Shown here piece by piece: positions 53,443-64,000 of a stretch of 64,000 nucleotides of DNA; position 1 is the stretch's first letter; each line of letters opens with the position of its first letter. Under the pieces are notes generated by a model. The model was not told where the DNA came from and did no database searches. It saw only the letters and a program-made list of their open reading frames with translations. The position numbers and the translations under genes are program-made. The stretch comes from Pseudomonadota bacterium. GTDB lineage: Bacteria > Pseudomonadota > Gammaproteobacteria > Burkholderiales > Burkholderiaceae_F. The stretch is taken from positions 1 through 64,000 of the forward strand of contig JAKOQB010000178.1 of assembly GCA_029778535.1 (NCBI GenBank), given 5' to 3'.

Positions 53443-54582
53443 TCACCTCGCGCGTGGTAGATGCAACCAGCCGGCAACATACCACTGGTGCAGCCGGGCA
53501 AGCTGCTCGGCGACAAGTGACGCAGTCGCGCGACCCATGATCCTGCGATCGTCGGCGAGCCGGCGCAATGGACGCGACGGCGGCCCGTCGAGCAGTTCGC
53601 CGTTGATCGCCGCGCGCCGGCGCGAATACAGCAGCCGAGTGCGCAGGTCGAGCGCGAGGCCGCGCGCGCGTGCGCGCGCGGCGAATGCGCGCTCGCTCAA
53701 CGGCCGCGCCCGGCGTTCGAACACGACATTCGGCTTCGGCTCGGACAGCGTGCGCAGCAGTGTGGCCTCCGCGTCCTCCCGCGTCGGCCGCCGCGCCAGC
53801 GCGCGATACGCGGCATCGATCATGCGCGCTGGCAGCCGCGCCGGCGCGCGCGTCGGTCGCAGGTCTGGATCGCGATACGCGCCGCGCACCTGCGTCGATT
53901 CCTCCAGCCATGCGTACCACGGCGACACGAGTTCCTGCCAGCGCGGCGCGCGAAAACCGACCGAGCAGGTGATGCATTCGCCGAGCGCCACGCCCTCGTG
54001 CGCGACACCGGGCGGCAGATACAGCACGTCGCCGGGCTCGAGCACCCATTCGTGCGCCGGCCTGAAGTCGGCCAGGATCGCGAGCGGCAGGCCGGGCACG
54101 AGCGCGTGGTCGCGCTGCCGACCGATGCGCCAGCGTCGTCTCCCATGTGCCTGCACCAGGAACACGTCGTACGAATCGACGTGCGGACCGACGCCGCCGC
54201 CGTCGGTGGCGAAGCTCACCATCAGGTCGTCGAGCCGCGCATCGGGCACGAAGCGAAAGCGCGCCAGCAGCGCGTGCGCCGCGGCGTCGTGCCGATCCAC
54301 GCCCTGCACCAGCAGCGTCCAGCGCCGGCGCGAGCGCGCGGGCAGGTCGGCCGCCGCAAACGGTCCGTGCCGCAGCCGCCAGCCGTTGAACGATGCGACC
54401 AGCCGCGACTCGACGTCGTCGCGCGCCGCCAGCGCGAACAGCCGTTCGGGTGCGACCGGCGTCGAAAGATGCGCCAGTGCCCGGCGCAGCAGGACCGGCC
54501 GCTTCTGCCAATGTTCGCGCATGAACGCGGCGACGGACAGCGGGCCGAGGCGCGTCAGCGGCGTTGCGGAGGGCGGGCGCAT
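53443..54582 (-). CDS. roxA: JmjC/cupin-domain ribosomal oxygenase (RoxA/YcfD-like)
   Basis: 'REHWQKRPVLLRRAL', 'GGGVGPHVDSYDVFLVQAHGRRRWRIG', 'LEPGDVLYLPPGVAHEGVAL' (HxD...H). Confidence 0.92.
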   Translation of the reverse strand: MRPPSATPLTRLGPLSVAAFMREHWQKRPVLLRRALAHLSTPVAPERLFALAARDDVESRLVASFNGWRLRHGPFAAADLPARSRRRWTLLVQGVDRHDAAAHALLARFRFVPDARLDDLMVSFATDGGGVGPHVDSYDVFLVQAHGRRRWRIGRQRDHALVPGLPLAILADFRPAHEWVLEPGDVLYLPPGVAHEGVALGECITCSVGFRAPRWQELVSPWYAWLEESTQVRGAYRDPDLRPTRAPARLPARMIDAAYRALARRPTREDAEATLLRTLSEPKPNVVFERRARPLSERAFAARARARGLALDLRTRLLYSRRRAAINGELLDGPPSRPLRRLADDRRIMGRATASLVAEQLARLHQWYVAGWLHLPRAR

Positions 54583-54610
54583 AATCGTTCGCACGATATC
54601 GGATCGGGCG

Positions 54611-55132
54611 ATGAAAATCGAAGACGGATGCCTGGTCGGGCTGAACGTGCGGATGTTCGACGCGCAGGGCAATCTGCTCGAAGAGACCGGCGCGCCGATC
54701 GTCTACCTGCACGGAGCGGGCGACATCTTCGGGCGCGTCGAGGCGGCGTTGGCGCAGCAAGAACCCGGCTACAAGGCATCGCTGACGCTCGAGCCGGAGG
54801 ACGCGTTCGGCGAATTCGACGCCGAGCGCGTGCACCTGGTCGAGGTCGATCGGCTCGGCGGCGACATTTCGGTCGGCATGCGCTTCGAAGGCCTGCCCGA
54901 CCGGCCCGATGGCCGTACCTATCTCGTCACCGACGTCGCCGAAGGCATGGCCGTGCTCGACGGCAACCATCCGCTCGCCGGCCGCACGCTGCGGTTTGAT
55001 GTCGAAGTCGTGTCGGTGCAGCGCGCCGGCGACGAGGAACTGCGCGCGGCCGAATCGCAGGAGGTGCCGGATTTCCTGCGCGTGGTGCCGCCGCACGATC
55101 TGCACGATGGCGACGAGTCACACCTTCACTGA
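54611..55132 (+). CDS. FKBP-type peptidyl-prolyl isomerase (SlyD-like)
   Basis: '[40 protein letters not shown]', '[17 protein letters not shown]'. Confidence 0.93.
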   Translation: MKIEDGCLVGLNVRMFDAQGNLLEETGAPIVYLHGAGDIFGRVEAALAQQEPGYKASLTLEPEDAFGEFDAERVHLVEVDRLGGDISVGMRFEGLPDRPDGRTYLVTDVAEGMAVLDGNHPLAGRTLRFDVEVVSVQRAGDEELRAAESQEVPDFLRVVPPHDLHDGDESHLH

Positions 55133-57687
55133 TCGCGCGCCATCAGCTTCAGCTCGTACAGCAGGTGCAGCGCGTCGCGCGGCGCCAGCGCGTCGGGTTC
55201 GATTTCGCGCAAACGCTCGCGCAGCGCATCGTGCTCGATCTGCACCGGCTCCGGCGCGGCGACGCTGAACAGATCCAGTTGCGGCCGCGTCCCGGCGGCG
55301 CGCTCCTCGAGCTGCGCCAGCATCGCGCGCGCGCGTTTCACGACCGGCGCGGAAACGCCGGCAAGCTGCGCCACCGCGAGTCCGTAGCTGCGGCTGGCGG
55401 GGCCTTCGTGCACCTCGTGCAGGAACACCACCTTGCCGCGCACTTCGGCCGCGGCCACATGCACGTTCGCCGCTTCGGGCAGCGTGTCGGCGAGCTGCGT
55501 CAGCTCGAAGTAGTGGGTGGCAAACAGCGTCAGGCAGCGATTCCGCTCCGCCAGTTCGCGTGCGATCGCGGCGGCCAGCGCAAGCCCGTCGAAGGTCGAG
55601 GTGCCGCGGCCGATCTCGTCCATCAGCACCAGCGAGCGCTCGGTGGCCTGGTTCAGGATCGCCGCGGCCTCGGTCATCTCGACCATGAAGGTCGACGCGC
55701 CGCGCGCCAGGTCGTCCGCCGCCCCGATGCGCGTCAGGATCCGGTCGATCGGCCCGATGCGCGCGCTGGCCGCCGGCACGAAGCTGCCGCACCACGCGAG
55801 CAGCACGGTCAGCGCGACCGAGCGCATGTAGGTCGACTTGCCGCCCATGTTCGGCCCGGTGACGACCAGCAGCCGGCGCGCCGGCAACAACCGGCAGTCG
55901 TTCGGCACGTAGTCCTCGAGCTGCCGCTCGACCACCGGATGCCGCGCGCCGGCGAGTTCGATGCCGGCGTCTTCCGACAGCGCCGGCCGCACCCAGCGCG
56001 CGTGCTCCGCGTGCGCGGCCAGCGCCGCGAGCGCGTCGGCCGACGCGACCGCATCGGCCGCGCGCAGGAGCGCCGGCACGTGCGGCGCGAGCGCTGCGAC
56101 CAGTGCGTCGAACAGTTCCTTTTCGCGCGTCCGCGCGCGCTCCTGCGCCGACAGCGCCTTGTCTTCGAAACTCTTCAGTTCCGGCGTGATGTAGCGCTCG
56201 GCGTTCTTCATCGTCTGGCGCCGGCGATAGTCGGCGGGCACCTTGTCGGTCTGACCGCGCGTGACCTCGATGTAGAAGCCGTGCACGCGGTTGTACTCGA
56301 CGCGCAGGCTGGCAATCCCCGTGCGCGCGCGCTCGCGCGCTTCCAGCTCGAGCAGGAAGCTGCCGGCGTTGTCGCGCAGTGCGCGCAACTCGTCGAGTTC
56401 GGCATCAAAGCCCGGCGCGATCACGTCGCCGTCGCGCGGCGAGAACGCGGGCTCGGGCAGCAGCGCGCGCGCAAGCAGTTCACCTGTGGCGGGCGGCAGT
56501 TCGAGCGCGTGCGCGAGCTGCGCGGCGAGCGGACGGTCGAGCGTGGTCAGGACCTCGCGCAGCCGCGCGAGCGGCGGCAGCGCGTCGCGCAGCGCGGCCA
56601 GTTCGCGCGGGCGGATGCTGCGCAACGCGACGCGAGAGGCGATGCGGTCCAGGTCGTTCACGTTGCGCAGCGCCTCGTGTACCCGCGCGTGACGCGACTC
56701 GCGCAGCAATGCCTCGATCGCTTCGTGCCGCGCACCGGCCTCCGCCGCATCGCGCAGCGGATGGTGCAGCCAGTGCCGCAGCCGCCGGCTGCCCATGCCG
56801 GTCGCGCAGCGGTCGAGCGTGGAGAACAGCGTCGGGCCGCCGTCGCCGCGCAGCGGCTCGGTCAGCTCGAGGTTGCGGCGGGTCGCCGCGTCGAGCGCGA
56901 TGAACTCCGACTCGCGCTCCACGCGGAGCCGAGTCACGTGCGCCAACCGCTCGCTCTGCGTCTGCTGCGCATAGGTGAGCAGCGCGCCGCACGCGGCGAG
57001 CAGCGAGGGCTGATCATCGACGCCGAACGCCTGCAACGTGGCGACGCCGAGCAGTTCGCGCAACTCGCGCGCGCCGCGCACGGGGTCGAAGTGCCAGTCG
57101 GGCACGGCCTGCACCGCGGCGCCGTTGGCGGGTACCGTCGCGCGCGTGCCTTCGGCGATCAGGATTTCGGACGGCGCGATGCGCGCCAGTTCCGACGCCA
57201 GCGATGAAGGTGTCGCCACGGTCGCGCGCAGGTCGCCGCTGGCGAGCACCAGCCACGCGATGCCGATCTCCTTGCCCGCGAAGTGCAGGGCAGCCAGCGC
57301 CGCGTCGGACTTGCGCGCGAGCAGGCCCGCGTCGGTGATCGTGCCCGGAGTGACCACGCGCACGACCTTGCGCTCGACCGGCCCCTTGCTGGTGGCGGGA
57401 TCGCCGATCTGCTCGCAGATCGCGACCGACTCGCCGAGCTTGACCAGCCGCGCGAGGTACTGCTCGACCGACACCACCGGCACCCCCGCCATCGGGATGG
57501 GAAGCCCGGCCGACGTGCCGCGCTTGGTCAGCGTGATGTTCAACAACTTCGCGCCGCGCTCGGCGTCGTCGTAGAACAGCTCGTAGAAGTCGCCCATCCG
57601 GTAGAACAGCAGCGCGCGCGGATGCTGCGCCTTCAGGCGCAGGTACTGCTGCATCATCGGCGTATGCCGGGCGAGGTCCGCAGTCAC
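55126..57687 (-). CDS. mutS: DNA mismatch repair protein MutS
   Basis: '[32 protein letters not shown]', '[19 protein letters not shown]', '[16 protein letters not shown]'; GTG start inferred at 57687 (ORF open to 57795). Confidence 0.97.
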   Translation of the reverse strand: MTADLARHTPMMQQYLRLKAQHPRALLFYRMGDFYELFYDDAERGAKLLNITLTKRGTSAGLPIPMAGVPVVSVEQYLARLVKLGESVAICEQIGDPATSKGPVERKVVRVVTPGTITDAGLLARKSDAALAALHFAGKEIGIAWLVLASGDLRATVATPSSLASELARIAPSEILIAEGTRATVPANGAAVQAVPDWHFDPVRGARELRELLGVATLQAFGVDDQPSLLAACGALLTYAQQTQSERLAHVTRLRVERESEFIALDAATRRNLELTEPLRGDGGPTLFSTLDRCATGMGSRRLRHWLHHPLRDAAEAGARHEAIEALLRESRHARVHEALRNVNDLDRIASRVALRSIRPRELAALRDALPPLARLREVLTTLDRPLAAQLAHALELPPATGELLARALLPEPAFSPRDGDVIAPGFDAELDELRALRDNAGSFLLELEARERARTGIASLRVEYNRVHGFYIEVTRGQTDKVPADYRRRQTMKNAERYITPELKSFEDKALSAQERARTREKELFDALVAALAPHVPALLRAADAVASADALAALAAHAEHARWVRPALSEDAGIELAGARHPVVERQLEDYVPNDCRLLPARRLLVVTGPNMGGKSTYMRSVALTVLLAWCGSFVPAASARIGPIDRILTRIGAADDLARGASTFMVEMTEAAAILNQATERSLVLMDEIGRGTSTFDGLALAAAIARELAERNRCLTLFATHYFELTQLADTLPEAANVHVAAAEVRGKVVFLHEVHEGPASRSYGLAVAQLAGVSAPVVKRARAMLAQLEERAAGTRPQLDLFSVAAPEPVQIEHDALRERLREIEPDALAPRDALHLLYELKLMARDQ

Positions 57688-57709
57688 GGCTGCGAAAGAG
57701 GTCGTGACG

Positions 57710-58210
57710 TCAACTGCGCCTGCGCGCAGCGGCAACGAGTGCGACGAACAGAATCGTGAACCACAACAGCGACCAGCCGGCGATCGAGAGTCCAAGGAAG
57801 GTCCACTGCACCTCGGTGCAGTCGCCGGAGCCGTGAAAGATGCGCGGCAGCGCGCGTGCCAGCGGCAGTTCGGTCAGCAGGGTCTCAAGCCCGGGTCCGC
57901 AGGACGCGAATTTCGGCGGATTGACCTGCAGCCACACGTGCCAGGCGGCGGTGCCGCCGCCGGCGAGGGCGAACAGCATCGCCGCGGCGTGCGCCATCCT
58001 GCCCGGCAGGTTCGGCAGCAGCGCGGCGACCAGCGCGAACAGCGCGACCGCGACGAACGCGTAGCGCTGCAGGATGCACAGCGGACACGGCTCCAGCCCC
58101 ACCACGTGCTGCAGGTACAGCGATGCCGACAGCAGCCCCGCGATCACGATGAACACCGCGGCACAGATGCGGCGGCGCGTGCCGACAGATCGATCGACCG
58201 ACGAGCTCAT
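57710..58210 (-). CDS. dsbB: Disulfide bond formation protein DsbB
   Basis: '[19 protein letters not shown]' CxxC and second Cys pair 'FASCGPGLE...[10 protein letters not shown]'. Confidence 0.94.
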   Translation of the reverse strand: MSSSVDRSVGTRRRICAAVFIVIAGLLSASLYLQHVVGLEPCPLCILQRYAFVAVALFALVAALLPNLPGRMAHAAAMLFALAGGGTAAWHVWLQVNPPKFASCGPGLETLLTELPLARALPRIFHGSGDCTEVQWTFLGLSIAGWSLLWFTILFVALVAAARRRS

Positions 58211-59043
58211 CCCTGCGGTGCCTTCGCCTGCGCGTCCTGCAGATGAACGTCGCGCACCATCTTGAGCAACTGTTCGTAGACCTTCGGCGCGCCGCACACG
58301 ATGCGGCCGGTCTCGAGATAGCGCTTGTCGCCGAGGAAATCTCCGACCATGCCGCCGGCCTCGAGGATCAGCAGGCTGCCCGCGGCCATGTCCCACGGCG
58401 ACAGCCCGAACTCCCAGAAGCCGTCGAGCCGGCCCGCCGCGACATACGCGAGGTCGAGCGCGGCGGCGCCGGGGCGGCGGATGCCGGCGGTCTCCTCCGT
58501 GATGCGCTTGAACATGCGCACGTATTCGTCGAGATGATCGAGCTGGCGGAACGGAAAGCCGGTGCCGATCAGCGCCTCGCGCAGCTTGTCGCGCCGTGAC
58601 ACGCGCAGCCGGCGGTCGTTCAGGAACGCGCCGCGCCCGCGCGTGGCGGTGAAAAGCTCGTTGCGCGTCGGGTCGTACACGACCGCCTGCGTGATCTGGC
58701 CGCCGTGCCGGAGCGCGATCGACACCGCGTACTGCGGAAAGCCGTGGATGAAATTCGTGGTGCCGTCGAGCGGATCGATGATCCAGGTGTAGTCGGCACC
58801 GCTTTCGGACTTGGTGGCGCCGGACTCCTCCGCCAGGATCGCATGCTGCGGGTAGGCGGTCTTCAGCGTGTCGATGATCGCGGCTTCGGCGGCGTGATCG
58901 ACCTCGGTGACGAAGTCGCTGCGGCCCTTGGCCGACACGCGCACGAGGTCGAGATCGAGGCTGGCGCGATTGATGATCGCGCCGGCCTTGCGGGCGGCCT
59001 TCACGGCCGTGTTCAGCATCGGGTGCATCGGGTGGGTTGTCAA
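58207..59043 (-). CDS. suhB: Inositol-1-monophosphatase family protein (SuhB)
   Basis: '[36 protein letters not shown]', '[18 protein letters not shown]'. Confidence 0.95.
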   Translation of the reverse strand: MTTHPMHPMLNTAVKAARKAGAIINRASLDLDLVRVSAKGRSDFVTEVDHAAEAAIIDTLKTAYPQHAILAEESGATKSESGADYTWIIDPLDGTTNFIHGFPQYAVSIALRHGGQITQAVVYDPTRNELFTATRGRGAFLNDRRLRVSRRDKLREALIGTGFPFRQLDHLDEYVRMFKRITEETAGIRRPGAAALDLAYVAAGRLDGFWEFGLSPWDMAAGSLLILEAGGMVGDFLGDKRYLETGRIVCGAPKVYEQLLKMVRDVHLQDAQAKAPQG

Positions 59044-59118
59044 AGGAGCGGGCGGCGCGAAGCTGCCGACACGCCGCTAGACTGGCCGGCATTCTAAGGG
59101 TTCGCCCGTTCTTCTTCC

Positions 59119-59895
59119 GTGCCGCTGCCGAACGCAGATCGCATCCGCTTCGTGCTCGTCGCGCCGAGCCATCCCGGCAACATCGGCGCAGCCGCGCGCG
59201 CGCTCAAGACGATGGGGTGGACGAAACTCGCGGTCGTCGCGCCGAAGGCCGCGGTCTTTCACGAGCACGAGGCCGCACTCGCCTTTGCGAGCAACGCACA
59301 CGACGTGCTGCGCGCGGCGACCGTGCACGCGAGCCTCGCGCAGGCGCTGTCCGGAGTCCGGCTGGCGTACGCGATGACCGGCTACGCGCGCGAGTTCGGC
59401 CCGCGGCTGATCGACCTGCGCACTGCGGTGACAGAGGCGCGCGCGGCGCTCGCCGGCGGCGACATCGCGTTCGTGTTCGGCACCGAGCGCGACGGGCTGC
59501 GCAACGAGGATGTCGAGCGCTGCCATGCGTGCGTCGCGATCCCGGCCGACGCCGAGTACGGGTCGCTCAACCTCGCGCAGGCGGTGCAGGTGGTCGCGTA
59601 CGAATGCCGGCTCGCGCTCGGCACGGGCAGGGTCGCATCGCGCTTCGAGTCCGAACCTCCGGCCGCGGTCGATGCGGTCGAGGCGATGCACGCGCACCTG
59701 GAGCAAGCTCTGATCGCGCTGGGCTATCTCGATCCCGCGCAACCGAAGCGGTTGATGGCGCGCCTGCGGCGACTGTTGACGCGCGCGCAGCCGACCGCGT
59801 CCGAGGTCGACATCCTGCGCGGCATCGCCGCCTCGATCATCGCGCGCAAGAGCGAGCGGGCGGGGCAGAAGATAGTGAAAGCCCGGTCGGGCTGA
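59119..59895 (+). CDS. trmJ: tRNA (cytidine/uridine-2'-O-)-methyltransferase TrmJ-like
   Basis: SPOUT motifs '[17 protein letters not shown]', '[45 protein letters not shown]'. Confidence 0.94.
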   Translation: MPLPNADRIRFVLVAPSHPGNIGAAARALKTMGWTKLAVVAPKAAVFHEHEAALAFASNAHDVLRAATVHASLAQALSGVRLAYAMTGYAREFGPRLIDLRTAVTEARAALAGGDIAFVFGTERDGLRNEDVERCHACVAIPADAEYGSLNLAQAVQVVAYECRLALGTGRVASRFESEPPAAVDAVEAMHAHLEQALIALGYLDPAQPKRLMARLRRLLTRAQPTASEVDILRGIAASIIARKSERAGQKIVKARSG

Positions 59896-59987
59896 GGTAC
59901 CGAAGCTCTGCTGCGTGCATGCAGATCCGGTCGGATTGGCGGCGACGCTCGATAGAATCCGCGCTCGATCTTCTCCGGTACCACCGC

Positions 59988-60743
59988 ATGTTCAGCCGCC
60001 TGCGCGAAGACATCGCCTGCATTCTCGAGCGCGACCCCGCCGCGCGCTCGACTTGGGAGGTGCTGACCTGTTATCCGGGTCTGCACGCGCTGGCGCTGCA
60101 CCGGCTCGCGCATGCGTGCTGGACGCACGGACTGCGCTGGCTCGGACGCTTCATCTCGCAGGTCTCGCGCTGGTGCACCGGAATCGAGATCCATCCGGGC
60201 GCGAAGGTGGGGCGGCGCGTGTTCATCGACCACGGCATGGGCGTCGTGATCGGCGAGACCGCCGAGGTCGGCGACGAGAGCACGCTTTACCAGGGTGTGA
60301 CGCTCGGCGGCACCTCGCTCGCGAAAGGGGCGAAGCGCCATCCGACGCTCGGGCGCGCGGTGATCGTCGGCGCGGGTGCGAAGATCCTCGGCGGCTTCAC
60401 CGTCGGCGACGGCGCGCGCATCGGCTCCAACGCGGTCGTGATCAAGGAAGTTCCGCCCGGCGCTACCGCCGTCGGCAACCCGGCGCGCATCCTGCACAAG
60501 GAAGTCGAAGCGGCGCGCGAGCAGGCCGCCAACCGGATGGGGTTCTCCGCCTACGGCCTGTCGCAGGACGGCGACGATCCGCTGACCAAGGCGCTGCACG
60601 GGCTGATCGACCACGTGGCCGCGCAGCAGCGCGAGATCGAGCGCCTGGCCGCGGCGCTGGAACGCCACGGCATCTCCATCGCCGAGGTCACCGCCGAGGC
60701 GCCGAAGGTCGATCCGAAACAACTCGACAAGCTCGTCGATTAG
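59988..60743 (+). CDS. cysE: Serine O-acetyltransferase
   Basis: '[45 protein letters not shown]'. Confidence 0.96.
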   Translation: MFSRLREDIACILERDPAARSTWEVLTCYPGLHALALHRLAHACWTHGLRWLGRFISQVSRWCTGIEIHPGAKVGRRVFIDHGMGVVIGETAEVGDESTLYQGVTLGGTSLAKGAKRHPTLGRAVIVGAGAKILGGFTVGDGARIGSNAVVIKEVPPGATAVGNPARILHKEVEAAREQAANRMGFSAYGLSQDGDDPLTKALHGLIDHVAAQQREIERLAAALERHGISIAEVTAEAPKVDPKQLDKLVD

Positions 60744-61549
60744 ATGCCGAATTCCTGCGCGACCGGCTCGCCGCCGGCAAAGCGCAGGTAGCCGCCGCGC
60801 ACCGGCGTGGCATCGAAATCCCAGTCGGGCAGCACGATGCGCTGCGCCGGCGCATGGTCGAGCACGAACTCGTGCCGCGCCGGCCGGTGCGTGTGGCCGT
60901 GGATCATCAGCGTGACCCCCGCGCCGCGCAGCGCGGCGACGATCGCCTCCGGCGTGACGTCCATGATGTCGGCGGCGTTCATGCGCTTGCCGGCTTCGCT
61001 GTGCGCGCGCGCCTGGCCGATGAACGCCTTGCGCTGCGCGAGCGTGCGGCCGAGGAACTGGCGCTGGAACGCCGGATCGCGCGCCTGCGCGCGGAAGCGC
61101 TGGTACGGTTCGTCACGCGTGCAGTACGCGTCGCCGTGCGCGAGCAACGCACGCGCATTGCCGATCCTTGCCAGCGTCGGATCGGCCAGCAGGGTGGCGC
61201 CGGCGCGCTGCGCGAAGCCGCGCCCCAGCAGCAGGTCGCGGTTGCCGTGCATCACGAACACGCGACCGCCGAGGCGGGCATGATGGCCGAGCGCATCGCA
61301 GACCACCTGCGCGACCGGATCGGCCAGGTCATCGTCGCCGGCCCAGTACTCGAACAGGTCGCCGAGGATCAGCAGCTCCTTGTGGCTCGGCGCGATCCCG
61401 CGCATGAAGCGCAGGAACGCATCGAGCGTGAGCGGGTGGTCCGCGCCGAGATGCAGGTCGGAGATGAAGACCGGATCGGCCAGCGCGACGCGATCCGTCG
61501 CCGGCGCCAGCGCCGGTAGCGGATCGGTGAGGCCGGCCGGCGCGGCCAC
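60740..61549 (-). CDS. lpxH: UDP-2,3-diacylglucosamine diphosphatase
   Basis: '[23 protein letters not shown]', '[20 protein letters not shown]'. Confidence 0.95.
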   Translation of the reverse strand: MAAPAGLTDPLPALAPATDRVALADPVFISDLHLGADHPLTLDAFLRFMRGIAPSHKELLILGDLFEYWAGDDDLADPVAQVVCDALGHHARLGGRVFVMHGNRDLLLGRGFAQRAGATLLADPTLARIGNARALLAHGDAYCTRDEPYQRFRAQARDPAFQRQFLGRTLAQRKAFIGQARAHSEAGKRMNAADIMDVTPEAIVAALRGAGVTLMIHGHTHRPARHEFVLDHAPAQRIVLPDWDFDATPVRGGYLRFAGGEPVAQEFGI

Positions 61550-61551
61550 GC

Positions 61552-62043
61552 TCAGACGATCTCGGCGCGCTCGATCACCACGTCCTGCTCCGGCACGTCC
61601 TGGTGCATGCCGAAGCGCGTGGTGCGCACCGCCTTGATCTGGTCGACCGTGTCGAAGCCGTCGACCACCTTGCCGAACACGCAGTAGCCCCAGCCCTGCG
61701 CGGTCGGCGCGCTGTGGTTCAGGAAGTGGTTGTCGGCGACGTTGATGAAGAATTGCGCCGTGGCCGAGTTCGGGTCCGACGTGCGCGCCATCGCGATCGT
61801 GTACTTGTCGTTGCGCAGGCCATTGCCGGCTTCGTTCTCGATCGGCGCCGAGGTCGGCTTCTGCTTCATGCCCGGCTCGAAGCCGCCGCCCTGGATCATG
61901 AAGCCGTTGATCACGCGGTGGAACAGCGTGTTGCTGAAGTGGCCGGACTTCACGTACGAAAGAAAGTTGGCGACCGTCTTCGGCGCCTTGGCGTCGTCGA
62001 GTTCCAGCGTGATGACGCCGTAGTTGGTGTGCAGGCGAACCAT
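61552..62043 (-). CDS. ppiB: Peptidyl-prolyl cis-trans isomerase, cyclophilin type (cytoplasmic)
   Basis: '[24 protein letters not shown]', no signal peptide. Confidence 0.95.
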   Translation of the reverse strand: MVRLHTNYGVITLELDDAKAPKTVANFLSYVKSGHFSNTLFHRVINGFMIQGGGFEPGMKQKPTSAPIENEAGNGLRNDKYTIAMARTSDPNSATAQFFINVADNHFLNHSAPTAQGWGYCVFGKVVDGFDTVDQIKAVRTTRFGMHQDVPEQDVVIERAEIV

Positions 62044-62100
62044 GGATGCTCCGTTGATTTGTGACGTTGATGACTTGCGACGATGTTCCGCTGCGCCTGA

Positions 62101-62172
62101 TGTGTCATTCCCGCGCAAGCGGGAATCCAGCCGGCCGCGGCTCGGGCTGGAGGCCCGCGTCCGCGGGCATGA
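62101..62172. repeat. Palindromic intergenic repeat (different family from R1-R3)
   Basis: TGTCATTCCCGCGCAAGCGGGAATCC...GGCCCGCGTCCGCGGGCATGACA; outer arms TGTCAT/ATGACA plus two internal hairpins. Confidence 0.75.
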
Positions 62173-62186
62173 CACCTCGTGCCCGG

Positions 62187-62759
62187 CTATTTCTTCGTGA
62201 CCCGCGCGGCCTTGATCACGATCGGCTTCGCAGGCAGGTTCTGGAACGGGCCGGAGGCGGTCGTGGCGACGGATTTGATCTTGTCCACCACGTCCATGCC
62301 CTCGACCACGCGGCCGAACACCGCGTAGCCGTGGCCGTCGGGCTTCGGATAGTTCAGCGCGTCGTTGTTGACGACGTTGATGAAGAACTGCGAGGTCGCG
62401 GAGTCCGGCACGCTGGTGCGCGCCAGCGCGATCGTGCCGCGGTCGTTCTTCAGGCCGTTGCCGCTCTCGAGCGGGATCGGCGCGTTGGTCGGCTTCTGCT
62501 TCAGGTCGGGGGTGTAGCCGCCGCCCTGGATCATGAAGCCGTCGATCACGCGATGGAAGATCGTGCCGTCGTAGTGCCCGCTCTTCACGTACGCGAGGAA
62601 ATTCGCGACCGTCTTCGGCGCCTTGTCCGCATTCAGTTCGAGCACGATGTTGCCCTCGCTGGTTTCGAGCGTGACGCGCGGCGCCGAATCGGTTTGCGCG
62701 AAGGCCGGCAGCGCCAGCGCGAGCAGTGCGGCGGCGAAGCCGCGGCGGGAAAGAATCAT
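62187..62759 (-). CDS. ppiA: Peptidyl-prolyl cis-trans isomerase, cyclophilin type (exported)
   Basis: Signal peptide '[18 protein letters not shown]'; '[24 protein letters not shown]'. Confidence 0.94.
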   Translation of the reverse strand: MILSRRGFAAALLALALPAFAQTDSAPRVTLETSEGNIVLELNADKAPKTVANFLAYVKSGHYDGTIFHRVIDGFMIQGGGYTPDLKQKPTNAPIPLESGNGLKNDRGTIALARTSVPDSATSQFFINVVNNDALNYPKPDGHGYAVFGRVVEGMDVVDKIKSVATTASGPFQNLPAKPIVIKAARVTKK

Positions 62760-62781
62760 CTGCTGAATCTCCTTCGTGAGG

Positions 62782-63345
62782 TCAGTGCAGCGCGCGCACG
62801 CGCGTGCCCAGTTCGCGCGCGAGCGCGAGCTTGGCCGGCGCGGTGCGGTCCTTCGGATCGAGGGTCGCCGCCTGCTGGTAGCTGGCGATCGCCATCGCCA
62901 CGTACAGGTCGCCGAGGTTTTCGTACGCGGTGACGTAGCCGGGGTTGGCGACGATCGCCTTGCGCAACTGCTCGCGCGCCGCTTCGTACTTGCCCTGCGC
63001 GGCGTACAGCACGCCGAGATTGTTGTACGGCTCGGGCAGTTCCGGGTAGTCCTGCGTCAGACCCTCGAATGCGGCGATCGCATCCTGCGGCCGCGCGAGC
63101 TCCTGCAGGATCACGCCGCGCTGGAACCGCACCTGCGCATCGCGCGGATTGCGCGCGAGAAACGCATCGGCGCGCGCCAGCGCCGGCTGCCACTGCTGCG
63201 TGCCCATCAGCGCGGCGATCTCGGCGGCGTCGCTCTGCGGCACGGGCACCGCCGACGGCGTTTCGGTGGTCCCCTGCGCCGGCGCGCTCGGCGCGAGCGC
63301 GAACGCGGCAACGGCCAGCAGCGAGCGGAGAAGGAAAGAGGGCAA
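62782..63345 (-). CDS. TPR-repeat exported protein
   Basis: '[25 protein letters not shown]' signal peptide (TTG start inferred); TPR '[45 protein letters not shown]'. Confidence 0.85.
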   Translation of the reverse strand: MPSFLLRSLLAVAAFALAPSAPAQGTTETPSAVPVPQSDAAEIAALMGTQQWQPALARADAFLARNPRDAQVRFQRGVILQELARPQDAIAAFEGLTQDYPELPEPYNNLGVLYAAQGKYEAAREQLRKAIVANPGYVTAYENLGDLYVAMAIASYQQAATLDPKDRTAPAKLALARELGTRVRALH

Positions 63346-63505
63346 GGCGTGCGCGTGACGGGATATACTGCCAAGCCATTCTATCAACGCAATCCCGCCC
63401 GATCCGTCGATGCACACGCGGCGCTGTTGACGTTCCGTCGCTGCCTTGCGCCGCTGCATCGCGCCGTCGCCCCGACGCGCGCTCGAACTTCCGGATTGCC
63501 GACCG

Positions 63506-64000
63506 ATGACACTGACCATCTACAACACGCTGACGCGCCAGCAGACGCCGTTCACGCCGATCGACCCGGGCAAGGTCCGCATGTACGTGTGCGGCGTGAC
63601 CGTGTACGACTACTGCCACATCGGGCATGGCCGAACCTTCGTCGCGTTCGACGTCGTGCAGCGCTGGCTGCGCGCGTCGGGCTATGACGTGACGTTCGTG
63701 CGCAACGTGACCGACATCGACGACAAGATCATCAAGCGCGCCGCCGAGCGGGGCGTGACGACGACCGCGCTGACCGACGAATACACGCGCTACATGCAGG
63801 ACGACCTGGCCGCGATCGGCTGCGCTGCACCGGATCACGAACCGCGCGCCACGCAGTACATCCCGCAGATGCTCGGGCTGATCGAGCTGCTGGAGAAGAA
63901 CGAACTCGCGTATCGCGCGGAGGACGGCGACGTCAACTTCGCGGTGCGCAAGTTCGCGGGCTACGGCAAGCTGTCGGGCAGATCGCTCGACGATCTGCGC
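63506..64000 (+). CDS. cysS: Cysteinyl-tRNA synthetase (N-terminal part, truncated by window end)
   Basis: '[75 protein letters not shown]'; open to the last base. Confidence 0.97.
   Translation, partial: MTLTIYNTLTRQQTPFTPIDPGKVRMYVCGVTVYDYCHIGHGRTFVAFDVVQRWLRASGYDVTFVRNVTDIDDKIIKRAAERGVTTTALTDEYTRYMQDDLAAIGCAAPDHEPRATQYIPQMLGLIELLEKNELAYRAEDGDVNFAVRKFAGYGKLSGRSLDDLR

Overview
GC-rich chromosomal window, betaproteobacterial in character, densely packed with genes. Most of it is housekeeping: nuoL(partial)-nuoM-nuoN, ETF-QO, pyrG-kdsA-DUF1330-eno-ftsB, hslO, trpS, dapA-bamC, mutS, dsbB, suhB, trmJ, cysE, lpxH, two cyclophilins and cysS (partial). Four parts look accessory. (1) About 6.9-16.3 kb: a BTAD regulator, a secreted HExxH metallopeptidase-like lipoprotein, an unknown secreted protein, a LuxR-type regulator with a decayed downstream paralogue, a frameshifted beta-repeat secreted gene and a PEP-CTERM protein. 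(2) About 18.9-25 kb: a TAXI-TRAP transporter and a CoA-transferase whose two subunit genes are separated by a HicAB toxin-antitoxin module. (3) About 33.5-41.7 kb: a B12-dependent acyl-CoA mutase cluster. Its large subunit carries Ile90/Asp117, the residues I recall for 2-hydroxyisobutyryl-CoA mutase, together with a MeaB-type GTPase, a CoA ligase, the B12 subunit, a ThDP enzyme, a duplicated left-handed beta-helix protein and a divergent GntR regulator with a 17-bp perfect palindrome. (4) Dispersed 70-bp palindromic (REP/BIME-like) elements in three copies. No rRNA, tRNA or CRISPR array was recognised. All calls come from reading the sequence and from family knowledge; no database search was run.
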